Origin: Heliocidaris tuberculata | Taxonomy: Eukaryota; Echinodermata; Echinoidea; Camarodonta; Echinometridae | Direction: 5' to 3' | Assembly (NCBI GenBank): GCA_025618425.1 | Contig: CM046838.1 | Coordinates: forward strand, 15,119,629-15,183,628 | DNA length: 64,000 bases | Shown here: positions 53,401-62,899 of the stretch, piece after piece | Layout of the letters: each line of letters starts with the position of its first letter | Position numbering within the stretch: position 1 is the stretch's first letter | The notes under the pieces: generated by a model | Database searches by the model: none | Told to the model about the DNA's origin: nothing | What the model saw: the letters and a program-made list of their open reading frames with translations, nothing else | Made by a program: the position numbers and the translations under genes

Positions 53401-56400
53401 ATCTGAAATATATAACTCACATTCAACGTTATACAGTATGTAAACATTTTTTTGTCACAATGTCTCCTCTGTCGAGTAGCTAAACTTACTAAGCTATTTA
53501 ATTTTAAGCAAAAAATCTGAGAGCTGAAAAACACAGCTTGCGGTAACACAATAATCAATTCATCTAACTTTGATGTTGTATCTGCAGCACACGTGCCCTG
53601 AACATTTAATTTCATCAATATTACCACTGTGTTTGACAATGAAAGGCCTTCAAAAAATGTTGACCATGTATAATAGACGTTAACAAATATATTCAAATTT
53701 TATGCATACTTTTAAAACAAAGGTTGTTCTTATCAACCTAAAAGCTTGTCCGAGGCTTGTCAGACATAGCAACAAGTAATGTATGCAAACTGGATTCCAA
53801 GTATTATAGTTCATTCATTAACCCTTTGACTAGTGAATTATCTCATTCCCATAAACTTTATGCAGGGACCACTCAGTTCCCATAGGCAACAGGTTAAAGA
53901 GGTTAATGGAATACAGTGGAAACTCACTATAACAAGGACCTTGGGACCATGAAAATTACCTTGTTATATCGGGAATCTCCTTATATCAGGTTAAAAAAAC
54001 CAAAAGAACACAAAGATTTGGGACCAGCAAAATTATCTTGTTACATGTATATCAGGAACCTCGTTATATCAGAGTTCTTTATAACGAGTTTCCACTGTAC
54101 CTCATTACTAGGTCCCCAGGAAAGAAACATCCATAAATTTGAATAACTTTGTGAACAGGTCTATTCCATTATGATTAGTCATGAATCCTACATACTTCAC
54201 TATACTCACCAAATCTGGAGAATGTTTAAATATGATGGAGAAGGCAAATACGGTGGCATAAAGAGTTGAAATGATACTGGTGAGGTAGGATTGGCGAACT
54301 TCTCTGCTCCGCGGAATCTTCTCAATGATATACTGTAAGTGCAACAAACCAAGTGGAAACATTCTTTATTCAAAATACTGAATCAAGTTTAAGTGACAAA
54401 GAAAGAATCTAAGAAAAAAAATTAAGGCAATACAAGTGAAAAAATAAGTACACCTGTGTTATGAAGAGCATGAGCACCACAAATAAATAGTTTCAATCAA
54501 GGACAAGCGATAGAACATATGGGGAGAGGTGTATACATGTATAAAATTTGTAAAGAATTTCTGAAATACTGATATATACACACACATATATATATATATT
54601 CCCGTCACCTTTTCAATTGTTTTTTGCAACTTAAATATCTGTTGTATCTAGTTTACTGTGTACTTTATGAACGAACAAACAGCAATTTGAGCTATTTCAA
54701 AAAAATATATCCTTGATATTTTAAGTCATAAATATGCCCTCAAGTCTTTTTTTTTACCTCAATACTACCTCCCTTTGCTGTATTGCTCTCTTCAAATGTT
54801 TTGATCTTATCCTCACTTATTTTGTCTGTATTTGCATAAACATAGACACGAGGAGAATAGATGTCCGACATGCTACCCAGAAGGCGGATAATTTCAGTTG
54901 TATGGCCCCCTGTAATAATAAAAAGAACAGAATGAACAGTATAGCTACGATAAAAAGAATGCAAAAGCAATATGACAACTTTCTTATTTCTTATTGGATT
55001 TTGCTCAAACTTTCACTGATCTGTATCTTTAATTTTTCTTTTTTTTTCAAATATGTGAATATCATTATTAGGGAGGACTTTTCCTTTAAATATTGCTAAG
55101 GGCTTTTAGTCAGGCTATTCTAAATATTTGGGTACAAAATCAACAAATACTGACAAAAAATTTTAGGGCCCAAAAATAAGTTATTTCAGGGGCAAAAAAT
55201 AAGTTATTATAGGGCCTAAAAATGGATGATCATAATGGTTGTTGGTGGCTTTTAATAGATCGGACTCTAATTGACAGCTCTTTCTTCTTTTTTTTTCTTC
55301 TTTTTTTTTTTTCTTTCTTACTAGAAACACACGTTCTCACACACATATTAAGCATCCAAACACCATTAACCGTACCGGGGATCGAACCCACAAGTCATGA
55401 TCCTCACAATTCCAGAGGACTGTTATTTACCACTCTGCTACAACACCTCCACCTCCGCTCTTGGAGACTTTTGTTAAAGGGACTAGCAATTGGGATCCCA
55501 TGTGTGTTTGCATCGGACTGAAGGCCATAAAATTAGATCACACGAAGTTGACCGAACTGCCCGAACTGCCGAGAGTTAAGCGACCTTCCCCCGATACCAC
55601 ATTCATAGACGTTGTACAAGTCTCAGGATCATGATACAAGCCTACGCATGTACAGTACAGCTACTGAACTGATTAAAAAACGGCTGGTCGCTAGAAATGT
55701 GAGCAAAAACGGCACTCCCCGCCCCATTCTAACCCCTATAGGCTCTTTGCAGGTTGTCTTATCATAATAAACCGTTTGAAGTGTATATCACGTTATTTTC
55801 AGTTATACCCAACGGCTGGAAAGGATTTGCACTTTGGCTGCTGACATTTCTGAGTGACACCTCTGACATAAGGTCAGTGTGTGTGTGTGTGTATTACACG
55901 CAGTACACACGTGCACACTATGGCACTGCCACTGACCACTGACCAACACACAGCTTGCAATCAACATACACCGGGATGTATGTAGAGCTGGAGGTCAGAT
56001 AGAGTTCAGCTATTCCTCACCGCTGATTGGTATGTACCGTGGTTGAAGACACGCCCACGGTCACTTCACACAAATTGTCATATTTTCCGAAGCAAACACA
56101 CATGTCAGCTCATTTGCTGGTCACTTTAAATTGATTTAGTCTAATAGTAATGAGTAATGTACCGACCGTGTCTTATATCCTCTTGGCTGCTGCTGGCTGC
56201 AGCTAGCTATACGAGCTCTGTGGCTTATCAATCTGCTACTGGCCACAGAGCTATACAGCCCATGCCTATACTGCGTGTGGAGGAAGATATCAACCAAAAA
56301 ATCTAGATCTAAATATCACCATTTCCCACATACTGTGAGCCATGCAAACCACCCTCGGAGTTTTCTAAAGGGGTAACCATCCAGGATCAACTAAGATTGT

Positions 56401-57279
56401 AAAAATTGAATGAATAAAAAAGAAAAAAAGCCACAAAATTGGCAGGTGTGATCAGTTTTTTTTTACCATGCACTTGTAACTTGTATATATGGGACTACAC
56501 ATGCAAGGTAAGATTGGTGTAGTCCCATATATACAAGTTACACTGTGTAACTTGTATATATGGGACTACACCAATCTTACCTTGCATGTGTAGTCCCATA
56601 TATACAAGTTACAAGTGCAAGGTAAAAAAACCTGATCACACCTGCCAATTTTGTGGCTTTTTTTCTTTTTTATTCATTCAATTTTTACAATCTTAGTTGA
56701 TCCTGGAAGGTAACCCCTTTAGCAAACTCCGAGGGTGGTTTGCATGGCTCACAGTATGTGGGAAATGGTGATATTTAGATCTAGATTTTTTGGTTGATAT
56801 CTTCCTCCACACGCAGTATAGGCATGGGCTGTATAGCTCTGTGGCCAGTAGCAGATTGATAAGCCACAGAGCTCGTATAACTAGGCTGCAGCTGTTGGCG
56901 GCTTTTACTGACCTGTCACAGCAGTACCGTATCACAATCTCACACTCACAGACAGCTCTAAACCACTTATCCAATGAACAAGGACTTACAATATAACTAA
57001 AAGTTAATGCTCTAAGTCTAACGTTAATGTCTACAACTAAACTTTCAAAAGTCTCAGACGGTATTGAATTCTTCACTCGATCTGAAAGAAACTGCACATG
57101 CACGGCGGTAATTTACCTGAACCAGCTACGACCAAAGTTTTCACTCGATCTGAATGTTTCATCTTAATCTTTCCTAGACTGATCATGACGAATAACAATC
57201 TAAATAAACATATTAATACAAATATGCCAAGAAAACCAATAACAAACATTGGAGACGTCACACTCATGGGCGCAGCCAT
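50289..57279 (-). CDS. ALG14: ALG14, UDP-GlcNAc transferase membrane subunit (five exons, 222 aa)
   Basis: ALG14 anchors the catalytic ALG13 to the ER membrane; together they add the second GlcNAc to dolichol-PP-GlcNAc on the cytosolic face, early in N-glycan assembly. Exons: 57279-57117, 54909-54758, 54332-54210, 53350-53291, 50459-50289. All introns start GT and end AG, and the joined frame is open to TAG. A membrane helix spans about residues 12-34. The glycine-rich VAGSGGH loop (51-57) is split by intron 1. HTTEIIRLLGS, IPRSREV, NGPGTC (150-155), YVESICR (177-183) and QWPSLKEKYP follow in order. Length is close to the 216 residues of human ALG14. Introns hold several transposons and a large palindrome, none touching an exon. 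Identification is strong; expression is not shown. Confidence 0.95.
50804..53214 (+). mobile_element. Tx1/L1-type LINE remnant in ALG14 intron 4
   Basis: An exact 16-bp duplication AAGAATTGCCATGACT (50788-50803 and 53215-53230) brackets the insert, which ends in an A-rich tail. Near 51265-51330 it encodes WKKQWGEHAWFSNYSS and SRGVAIL, typical of L1/Tx1 endonucleases. The remainder is broken by stops and deletions. The orientation is antisense to ALG14. A hAT element lies inside at 51550-52805. Confidence 0.85.
51550..52805. mobile_element. hAT element with TACCGG subterminal arrays
   Basis: Starts CAGGGTTGGGCGG and ends GCCAACCCTG. AATCAATT is duplicated exactly on both sides (51542-51549, 52806-52813). 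Subterminal arrays of GGTAAATACCGG and ATTTCCCGG words occur at both ends. The interior has two CA-rich segments sharing CACACACAAATAG and ACACACCAGAGC (52240-52290 and 52555-52610). No transposase. Confidence 0.9.
53291..53350 (-). CDS. ALG14: ALG14 exon 4 (60 bp)
   Basis: Acceptor TTAAAATTAG; encodes LLVNGPGTCIPLCAAAFVMR, the conserved NGPGTC segment; donor AGG|GTGAGT, phase 0. Too short to be noticed as an open frame alone; it is required to join exons 3 and 5. Confidence 0.9.
53688..54152 (-). mobile_element. long copy of the 4035 element, in ALG14 intron 3
   Basis: The reverse complement matches 4050-4255 (AAATTTATGGATGTTTCTTTCC, TTGGAATCCAGTTTGCATAC) with an extra middle segment. It is interrupted by a pogo-like MITE at 53914. 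The GGCCGGTTTACTAA ends are not preserved. Confidence 0.7.
53914..54097. mobile_element. pogo/Tigger-like MITE, copy 2
   Basis: Starts CAGTGGAAACTCACTATAAC and ends ATAACGAGTTTCCACTG, flanked by TA; about 85 percent like the copy at 48115 by eye. It lies in ALG14 intron 3, 113 bp from exon 3. Confidence 0.88.
54210..54332 (-). CDS. ALG14: ALG14 exon 3
   Basis: Acceptor TTGCACTTACAG; encodes YIIEKIPRSREVRQSY through KHSPDL; donor TTG|GTGAGT, phase 0. Confidence 0.93.
54758..54909 (-). CDS. ALG14: ALG14 exon 2
   Basis: The acceptor TTATTATTACAG precedes the exon. It completes the split glycine codon and encodes GHTTEIIRLLGSMSD through KGGSIE. The donor is GAG|GTAAAA, phase 0. Confidence 0.93.
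55263..55467 (-). mobile_element. tRNA-derived SINE in ALG14 intron 1
   Basis: On the - strand the head has TGTAGCAGAGTGG (A-box-like) and GGTTCGATCCC (a perfect B box), with a longer gap than in a normal tRNA. It then has an unrelated body and a 3' A/G-rich tail read as T/C runs at 55278-55320. It is in the same orientation as ALG14. It cannot be a functional tRNA because no acceptor stem pairs. Confidence 0.7.
56190..56895. repeat. near-perfect 0.7-kb palindrome in ALG14 intron 1
   Basis: Bases left and right of 56544 mirror each other for about 340 bp per arm with very few mismatches, from GAGCTCTGTGGC-type outer sequence to the centre GTTACACTGTGTAAC. Each arm holds its own inverted pair (AACTTGTATATATGGGACTA and its complement), so four alternating copies of that word surround the centre. 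No coding. Confidence 0.9.
57117..57279 (-). CDS. ALG14: ALG14 exon 1
   Basis: Starts ATG at 57279 (MAAPMSVTSP), encodes the membrane helix and ends in VVAGS plus one base of the next glycine codon. The donor is CAG|GTAAAT. Confidence 0.93.
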
Positions 57280-57448
57280 ATTGCTCTATTGATCTTAAGT
57301 TCAGGCTCGTTCGATATTTTCGCGTTAATAATACCAAAGTACAAATATCAAGACAAACCACTCTCACGTACTTCCGTAGTACATTCAGCAAGCGTAAATT
57401 ACTGTGTAAAAAAAAAATTCGGAAAATACATTCGCCCACTTATACATG
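57280..57448 (-). promoter_or_regulatory. ALG14 upstream region
   Basis: Sequence immediately before the ALG14 start codon must hold its 5' UTR and core promoter if there is no further upstream exon. No TATA box stands out. Confidence 0.3.
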
Positions 57449-57476
57449 TACAAGCTTATCTGAAGATAAGCTTGTA
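57449..57476. repeat. 12-bp-stem hairpin upstream of ALG14
   Basis: TACAAGCTTATC, loop TGAA, GATAAGCTTGTA: a perfect stem 170 bp upstream of the ALG14 ATG. It touches the start of a family H repeat. Confidence 0.8.
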
Positions 57477-57780
57477 CTCCACAATAGCCTTTACGAGTGA
57501 ATAGGCTTTAATAGCTTTTGTGTGTATCAGCGGGCCTTTTTCCAGTCTAGATCATTCATACATGAGAGGAAAATAATTATTTAAAATTTCACTTTCAACT
57601 CTGAATCCCCAAGTAGGCCTATAAGAGTTGAAGAGTCCCTGAATCAGGTACCGTACTGTAATCTAACAAATTTAAGAAAATTAATTCTTGCTTAGAGCAG
57701 TTTTGTTGTCTGTGTTTGACTGCTGCAACAGTGACAAGTGTTGGACACAGTCCCACATAGGCAAGCCTATATGAGTGACG
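57477..57780. repeat. dispersed repeat family H, copy 2
   Basis: Matches 31905-32660 without the family J insertion; the CATGAGAGG target word occurs once near 57561. It lies just upstream of ALG14. Confidence 0.75.
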
Positions 57781-58689
57781 TTCGCCATTATCTATCTTTT
57801 TCAAGTCTGATAGTTAAGTTTGCACGAGAGGAAGGATGGATAGTTCCAAAACAATTTCTGGAATTTTTATTTTCAATAAATGTCCCTATAAATCCCCTAG
57901 AGTGGACTATGCCTACTTTTTGACAGATTCACTTTTCTGCGATAGCCTAGGTTTACACGCAAAAGCACTTATTTTAAGAATGATTATACTTATATCAAAT
58001 GTGACTTAAATGTAATTTGAGACTCAGAAAAAAAAGTGGAATAGGCCCCGAGTTAATCCCCCCCCCCCCCCGGGGGGGGGGGGTATGTCTCACTGAGACC
58101 CGTGTACGGCATCCGCGTCCATGACTTTCTGAAAAGCACCCGCTAAACGAGGATTTAAGTTGGAGGTTTTTGATACCCTATTCAGGGAATCCCTCCAAAA
58201 AAATCTTATTTTTAGATCCGTATAGAAGGGGAATTATATTCAAAGATGTAATCTATTTCTTCTTCTTGTCCTACGTAGTTTTGCATTAAAATATACGAGA
58301 TGGGTATAAATCAAGAGTTTCTCAGCAAAATTTATCGTCTGCTAGCGACCTGGGGCCTGCCATTTTATTGATGTGTGTACATTAAGATTTTTTTAATCCG
58401 AATGCAAAATTGTCTTTCTTCCTGATACAAAATCCCATTTGAGATTTAAAATATTTAATATTTATATTATATATTCTAAAAACGAAAATGTGTTTTATAT
58501 TTCTTTGAAAATTACTATTTTACTAAATAGAAATCTATTTTCTTGATATGACGTAGGCCTACGCGACCGAGCAAATTAATTCAAATTTATGGATGATTAA
58601 ACTTTCCCGTCAATAGTGACAACCTATATGCATTCACCTGCTTTGAGATAATTGGCTTCAGTAGTCAGAATGCGCATTGTATAAATGGA
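57781..58689. other. non-coding, no gene seen
   Basis: Holds a run of C followed directly by a run of G at 58060-58082, often a junction of two inverted G-tract element ends or an assembly weak point. Otherwise nothing supported. Confidence 0.45.
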
Positions 58690-58982
58690 TGCGGGCTAAC
58701 TCGGCACTAGGGCGAACTCGGCCTTGGCGGAAAATCGCCGCGGAGTGAGCCTAGAGAGTTAAAGTGAACGCAAACACTTGTGTTGAATTTCGCATTTAAT
58801 TACACATTTCAAAACACTTAAATTCAAATTATTTGATATCAATGTGTAAAATGATTAGCAAAGCAGTAATGTTGACAATTTCAAGAAGTAAAATTATGCA
58901 AAACATGAAATTTAAGGCTAAAAAAGGGTACGGTGCGTAGCGTGGACTTCAACTCTCGAAATGTAGTCACCGCCCGATCCCG
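58690..58982. mobile_element. family N MITE, copy 3
   Basis: Starts GGGCTAACTCGGCACTAGGG and shares the interior with 31599-31892. The right end is eroded (CGAAATGTAGTCACCGCCCG instead of the clean inverted repeat). It includes GGTACGGTGCGTAGC, also present in copy 2. Confidence 0.8.
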
Positions 58983-59330
58983 TATAAATCATGTTCTGCT
59001 CTGCCATCAGGCAAGCCCAAGAAATCGATTTCTCTTTAGCAAAACCAGAGAATTTTAAAAGAAATCTATAAATTTCCAATTTTCGAATATATGTATAAAC
59101 TTGTTATATATTTTCCATCATATGGATTTTTTGTAATGAAGAGAAGCAATTTAGCTCTAGGGTTGAAAATATCTTCCTGACCGGAACGGTTTAATGGTTC
59201 ATGTACAACTCCATATCATCAAGAAAATTGCATCCCCCATGTAAAGTGTTAGCAAATGATGCCGTGTGCTATAGAATGTCTTGGTTTTTAAACCCTTTTC
59301 TGATATTTTATTTCTAAAGCGGCCCACCGC

Positions 59331-60459
59331 ACACTATATACGATCGTTCTGCGATCCGATTTTGGAAGAAGATGTAATAGCATCATAGATATAAACAGTT
59401 AAACACATAAAATATGTTTGATTGTGGTTCTGAATAGTCTTATAGATATAGTAAAATCGAAATTTAATATACGGCCCAGGGTTGCCATTTGGCCTTTTTT
59501 CCGGCCAGATTCCAGAAATTTGGCCGTATAAAATTTAGTTTGGCCGTGAAAACAAATTATTTCACGGCCAAAAAAATTTGGCCGTATTCTGGCCGTAAAA
59601 CAGAAATCTTGGCCGTGAATTTTTATTTCTGGCCTTTTTTCAAAATCGATAGGAAATGTTACCAGAAAATCACTTGAAATATGTAAAAAAGCAATAGGGT
59701 GTGCATGCGCGCATCTGCACGGCGTGTGATATGCTGAATTAAGCCCTTGCCCGGGTCTATGATCTAGCTTAACTCTATATAGCTAGATACGGTACAAACT
59801 TTACACACTAGTCTACTAGTATTCTGTGCTGCATATACATGTAGTTGGCCGGGGCGCACGGTCTATTTTATTAGCATGCGCATATACATTCGCATGACTG
59901 CATATACGTATGAAAACGCGGGATTAGTTGCATGCATGATGCTCACAATTCTTAGACTCAAATACAGAAACTTGCATGTTGTCGCTCAATATCATGTCAA
60001 ACTATTTAAGCAGGCTTTATTGTAAACTTAGGGGGAGTGCAGAAGACAATGAATTTGAGTATAGGGGTATACCCTAATTTTATTTCTAGGTGATATAATT
60101 TGGCCGTGAAATTTGGCCGTGAAAAAAAATAGTTTGGCCGAATTTGGCCGTAAAATAGGTTGAGTTCGGCCGTGAAGACTAGCCACGATCTGGCAACCCT
60201 GATACGGCCTATTACGAGCCTTCCAGTTGGAAGAACTTGGCGAAATCGGCTCCGAATCGCAGTCCTGCAATGTATACGATTTGAAACTGATTTGGCCCTT
60301 ATTCCGGATATAAGGCTGACATCGCACCAGATTTCTATGTTGAGTATTCATATTATTGTTCAGAACCTGAATCAGGTAGAATTTGTTAAATTGCCTATAT
60401 TTAATGCTATTGCAATTTATTTCCAAAATCGGATCTATAGTCAATCGTGTGCGGTGGGC
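59331..60459. mobile_element. CCACCGCACAC-end element, copy 2, interrupted
   Basis: The left end CCCACCGCACACTATATACG and right end TCGTGTGCGGTGGGC match the TTAA-flanked element at 41916-42334. The interior is shared (CCAAATCGG, TTCAGAACCTGAATCAGGTA). A hAT element splits it at 59477. The left TTAA is eroded. Confidence 0.8.
59477..60201. mobile_element. hAT element with GGCCGT arrays
   Basis: Starts CAGGGTTGCCATTTGGCC and ends TCTGGCAACCCTG. ATACGGCC is duplicated exactly on both sides (59469-59476, 60202-60209). Subterminal arrays of TTTGGCCGT and ACGGCCAAA occur at both ends (59510-59630, 60098-60175). No transposase in its 725 bp. Confidence 0.92.
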
Positions 60460-60463
60460 TTAA

Positions 60464-60963
60464 AGCTCATGTACAGTATTGGTAGCAAAAAGGAAATTGG
60501 AAAGAAACATGTTAAATATAGTCTCATGTTGTTCTCCTTGTATCAAAAGATGTTTGTAAGAGATCATTTGGTATTCCATCTATGATTTCTGGTGAATTTC
60601 AGTGTAAATATCTGTAAGGAATGCTCGATCACTGCCATTATGCTAGGACCCTTCCACCCCGATGGCTCCCCGCACAGCAATCTCGGGGCTTCGCACAGAG
60701 ACAGCATGTGTATCACTGTGTGTAGCTACTCATTGGTTTTATACATGTGTGTACAGTGTATAGCACATGCTGCCTTTGTTGGAATTTTACGTGCCTGTCC
60801 CGGCACATAAATTAGTTTTTGCCTCTTATTTGTTTAATATTAAACTTTAGAAGGCGAAATCTTCACAGTGTCTTAGTATTGCTAGTATCTTGCTATTTAT
60901 CAACAAAAATTGAAGAAATCTGACGAACAGTTTTTGAGGGCTTACCAAAACTCTACATGACCT
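60464..60963. mobile_element. family G MITE, complete inverted copy
   Basis: The reverse complement of 49333-49834, flanked by TTAA (60460-60463, 60964-60967). Its left TTAA coincides with the terminal TTAA of the preceding element, so the two abut without a gap. Confidence 0.85.
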
Positions 60964-61200
60964 TTAAAGTAATACAGGCCATGATTAATTACAACTTTGA
61001 ACATAAGTACATTTATATTCTGGGGTTGATTCTTCTTTAACAGGGGTTTTTTTAGATCTTGCATACAGATTGCACACCCCATTCGAGGATTAGGCCCTTT
61101 TGGGGCCAAAAAGGAAGAGTTAAAGACAAAGACTTTTATGATGCTTTCATTGAAAGAATAAAGAACCTCTTTGGATTCATGAAAAAAATATCCAAGCCAA

Positions 61201-61659
61201 CAGGCGCGCCGGAAGCAGTTTGGGATTGGGGGGGGGGGGGGGCAAACATTCAAGGGGGCTCACCTTTCAAGGGCTCATGTCTTCTCACCCCTAAAAAAAC
61301 ACACACGCTTTCCCACCCTCTCACAACACTACAGATGCACGTACACACCTTTCAGAATATTTCACTATTAAACACATCTAATACAAAACCTCCACTACGT
61401 TAAAGTTTAAAGTTTGAATGCTTTATCTGTCTTCAGTGATCTCCATGAATACGAAAAATGAATACAAAGGCTTACAATTACGTAATAAAGCAATCAAGCT
61501 TTTAATATACACACGATTTTTACTCCTTTACTACTGATTTTTTTTTTTATGGGGGGGGGGGGCGAAAATGCATTTTGCCCCCCACTTTTTCGTTTGGGGG
61601 GGCCCGGGCGACCGCCCCCCTGTCCCCCCCCCCCCCCCCCCCCACTTCCGGCGCCTATG
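61201..61659. mobile_element. MITE with 8-bp duplication and G/C tracts
   Basis: Starts CAGGCGCGCCGGAAG and ends CTTCCGGCGCCTATG. CAAGCCAA is repeated exactly on both sides (61193-61200, 61660-61667). G runs at 61228-61241 and 61550-61562 and C runs at 61615-61643. No coding. Probably hAT-like. Confidence 0.88.
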
Positions 61660-61667
61660 CAAGCCAA

Positions 61668-62899
61668 AGATTTTCAGATGCCGAATGGTAGTCCTACTGT
61701 CAAATTTCCTACCCTCGGTTTCGAGGATCTTTTAACATCAATATAGTGATTTTCCTGTTTTTGATAGTATCCTAAACGAGATCCCCGGGTCACCCGTCTT
61801 ACAACGGTGGTAAAAAAACAACCCTTTTTACTCGTATGATGGACCTTTTTTTTGTTGTTGTTGTTGTTTTAAGGACTTTTCTGATTTAAGTATTCTTTTA
61901 TTCACTTCTTTTCAGTGAAATCAACAGATATACAAAAATAGAAACAATACAATCATGAATAAAGTATAAACAGAAACTTTTACAAAAATTCAAGTAAATC
62001 TTTACGTATATATGGAAAAATGTATAGTATACATTCATGAAACTAAGAATTTACAGTGTAATTCACTTAAAATCTCAGCTTACTTGAAATTAAATAGATT
62101 TACAACTGAAAAAATACCTTTACGTTATATGCAAAAATGTATACATTCACGGACGAACAAAGAATTTATAAACCTGAAAATATGTACCTCACTAACTGTT
62201 CCTTTAATCTTTTCACTGAAAGGAATATGGAAAATGAAATATGAGAGTGGAGGGGGGAAAAGAAAAAAGAGAGAGGCAGACATACCCGCAATGATCCCAA
62301 CACATTACCTCACCCCTTCTAGCCTCCCCCCCCCCCCAGGGGCGTCGATCCTGTGGGGGCAGGGGGCGATTGCCCCCCACCCCAGAAAATATTGGGGGGC
62401 AAACATATCATTCCGCCCCCCCCCCAATAAATCCGGAGGTGTAAAATAAAATAAGGAAAAACTGATGCAAAAATCGGAAAATGAAACCTTCCAAACAATG
62501 AAATACAAAAGGTATTACACGGTCAGACTTCAATTTCGCCGCGCGCTTCGTGCGCAAATTCTCTAATCTTTACTTCGTCATGTAACCGTGGAGAATTAGA
62601 AGCTATTTTTAAGAGGCGTTCCAAAAAATCATGACGCCATTAAAAAGCGTTCTGAACATACATAATTCAATTCAAAGTTTGAATTTTCATATTTATTTAG
62701 TTTTTTTTAATATTTTATTAGTGTTTATTTCTTCTATTATTTTGTGTTATATCTTTTCTACTCAATTTGCTGTTATGTAAGATATATTTTCCCATCATTT
62801 TGTCGTTTTCCATGTGATATTTAATTCCATTTTCTGTTCATGATATCGATATGCATACTTTATTTAAGTTCAAATTACCATCATATCTTTATCAAGGCT
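61668..62899. other. non-coding with small G/C-tract inserts
   Basis: C and G runs at 62325-62336, 62385-62398 and 62416-62426 within GGGGCGTCGATCC-type sequence look like another G-tract element. A CGCGCGCTTCGTGCGCAA palindrome lies near 62540. No supported gene. Confidence 0.45.

Noticed and set aside
55263..55467. Functional tRNA gene on the - strand
   Set aside because: A and B boxes are present but no acceptor or anticodon stem pairs, and a SINE-like body with an A-rich tail follows.
56693..57103. 136-codon - strand frame next to ALG14 exon 1
   Set aside because: It runs through one arm of the palindrome and intron 1; the splice donor at 57116 and the ALG14 reading explain the locus better.
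60160..60585. 141-codon + strand frame
   Set aside because: It crosses the boundaries of a hAT element, its host MITE and a family G MITE, so it cannot be one gene.
62012..62449. 145-codon + strand frame
   Set aside because: AT-rich start and a G/C-run end; no motif, and composition changes at a repeat boundary.
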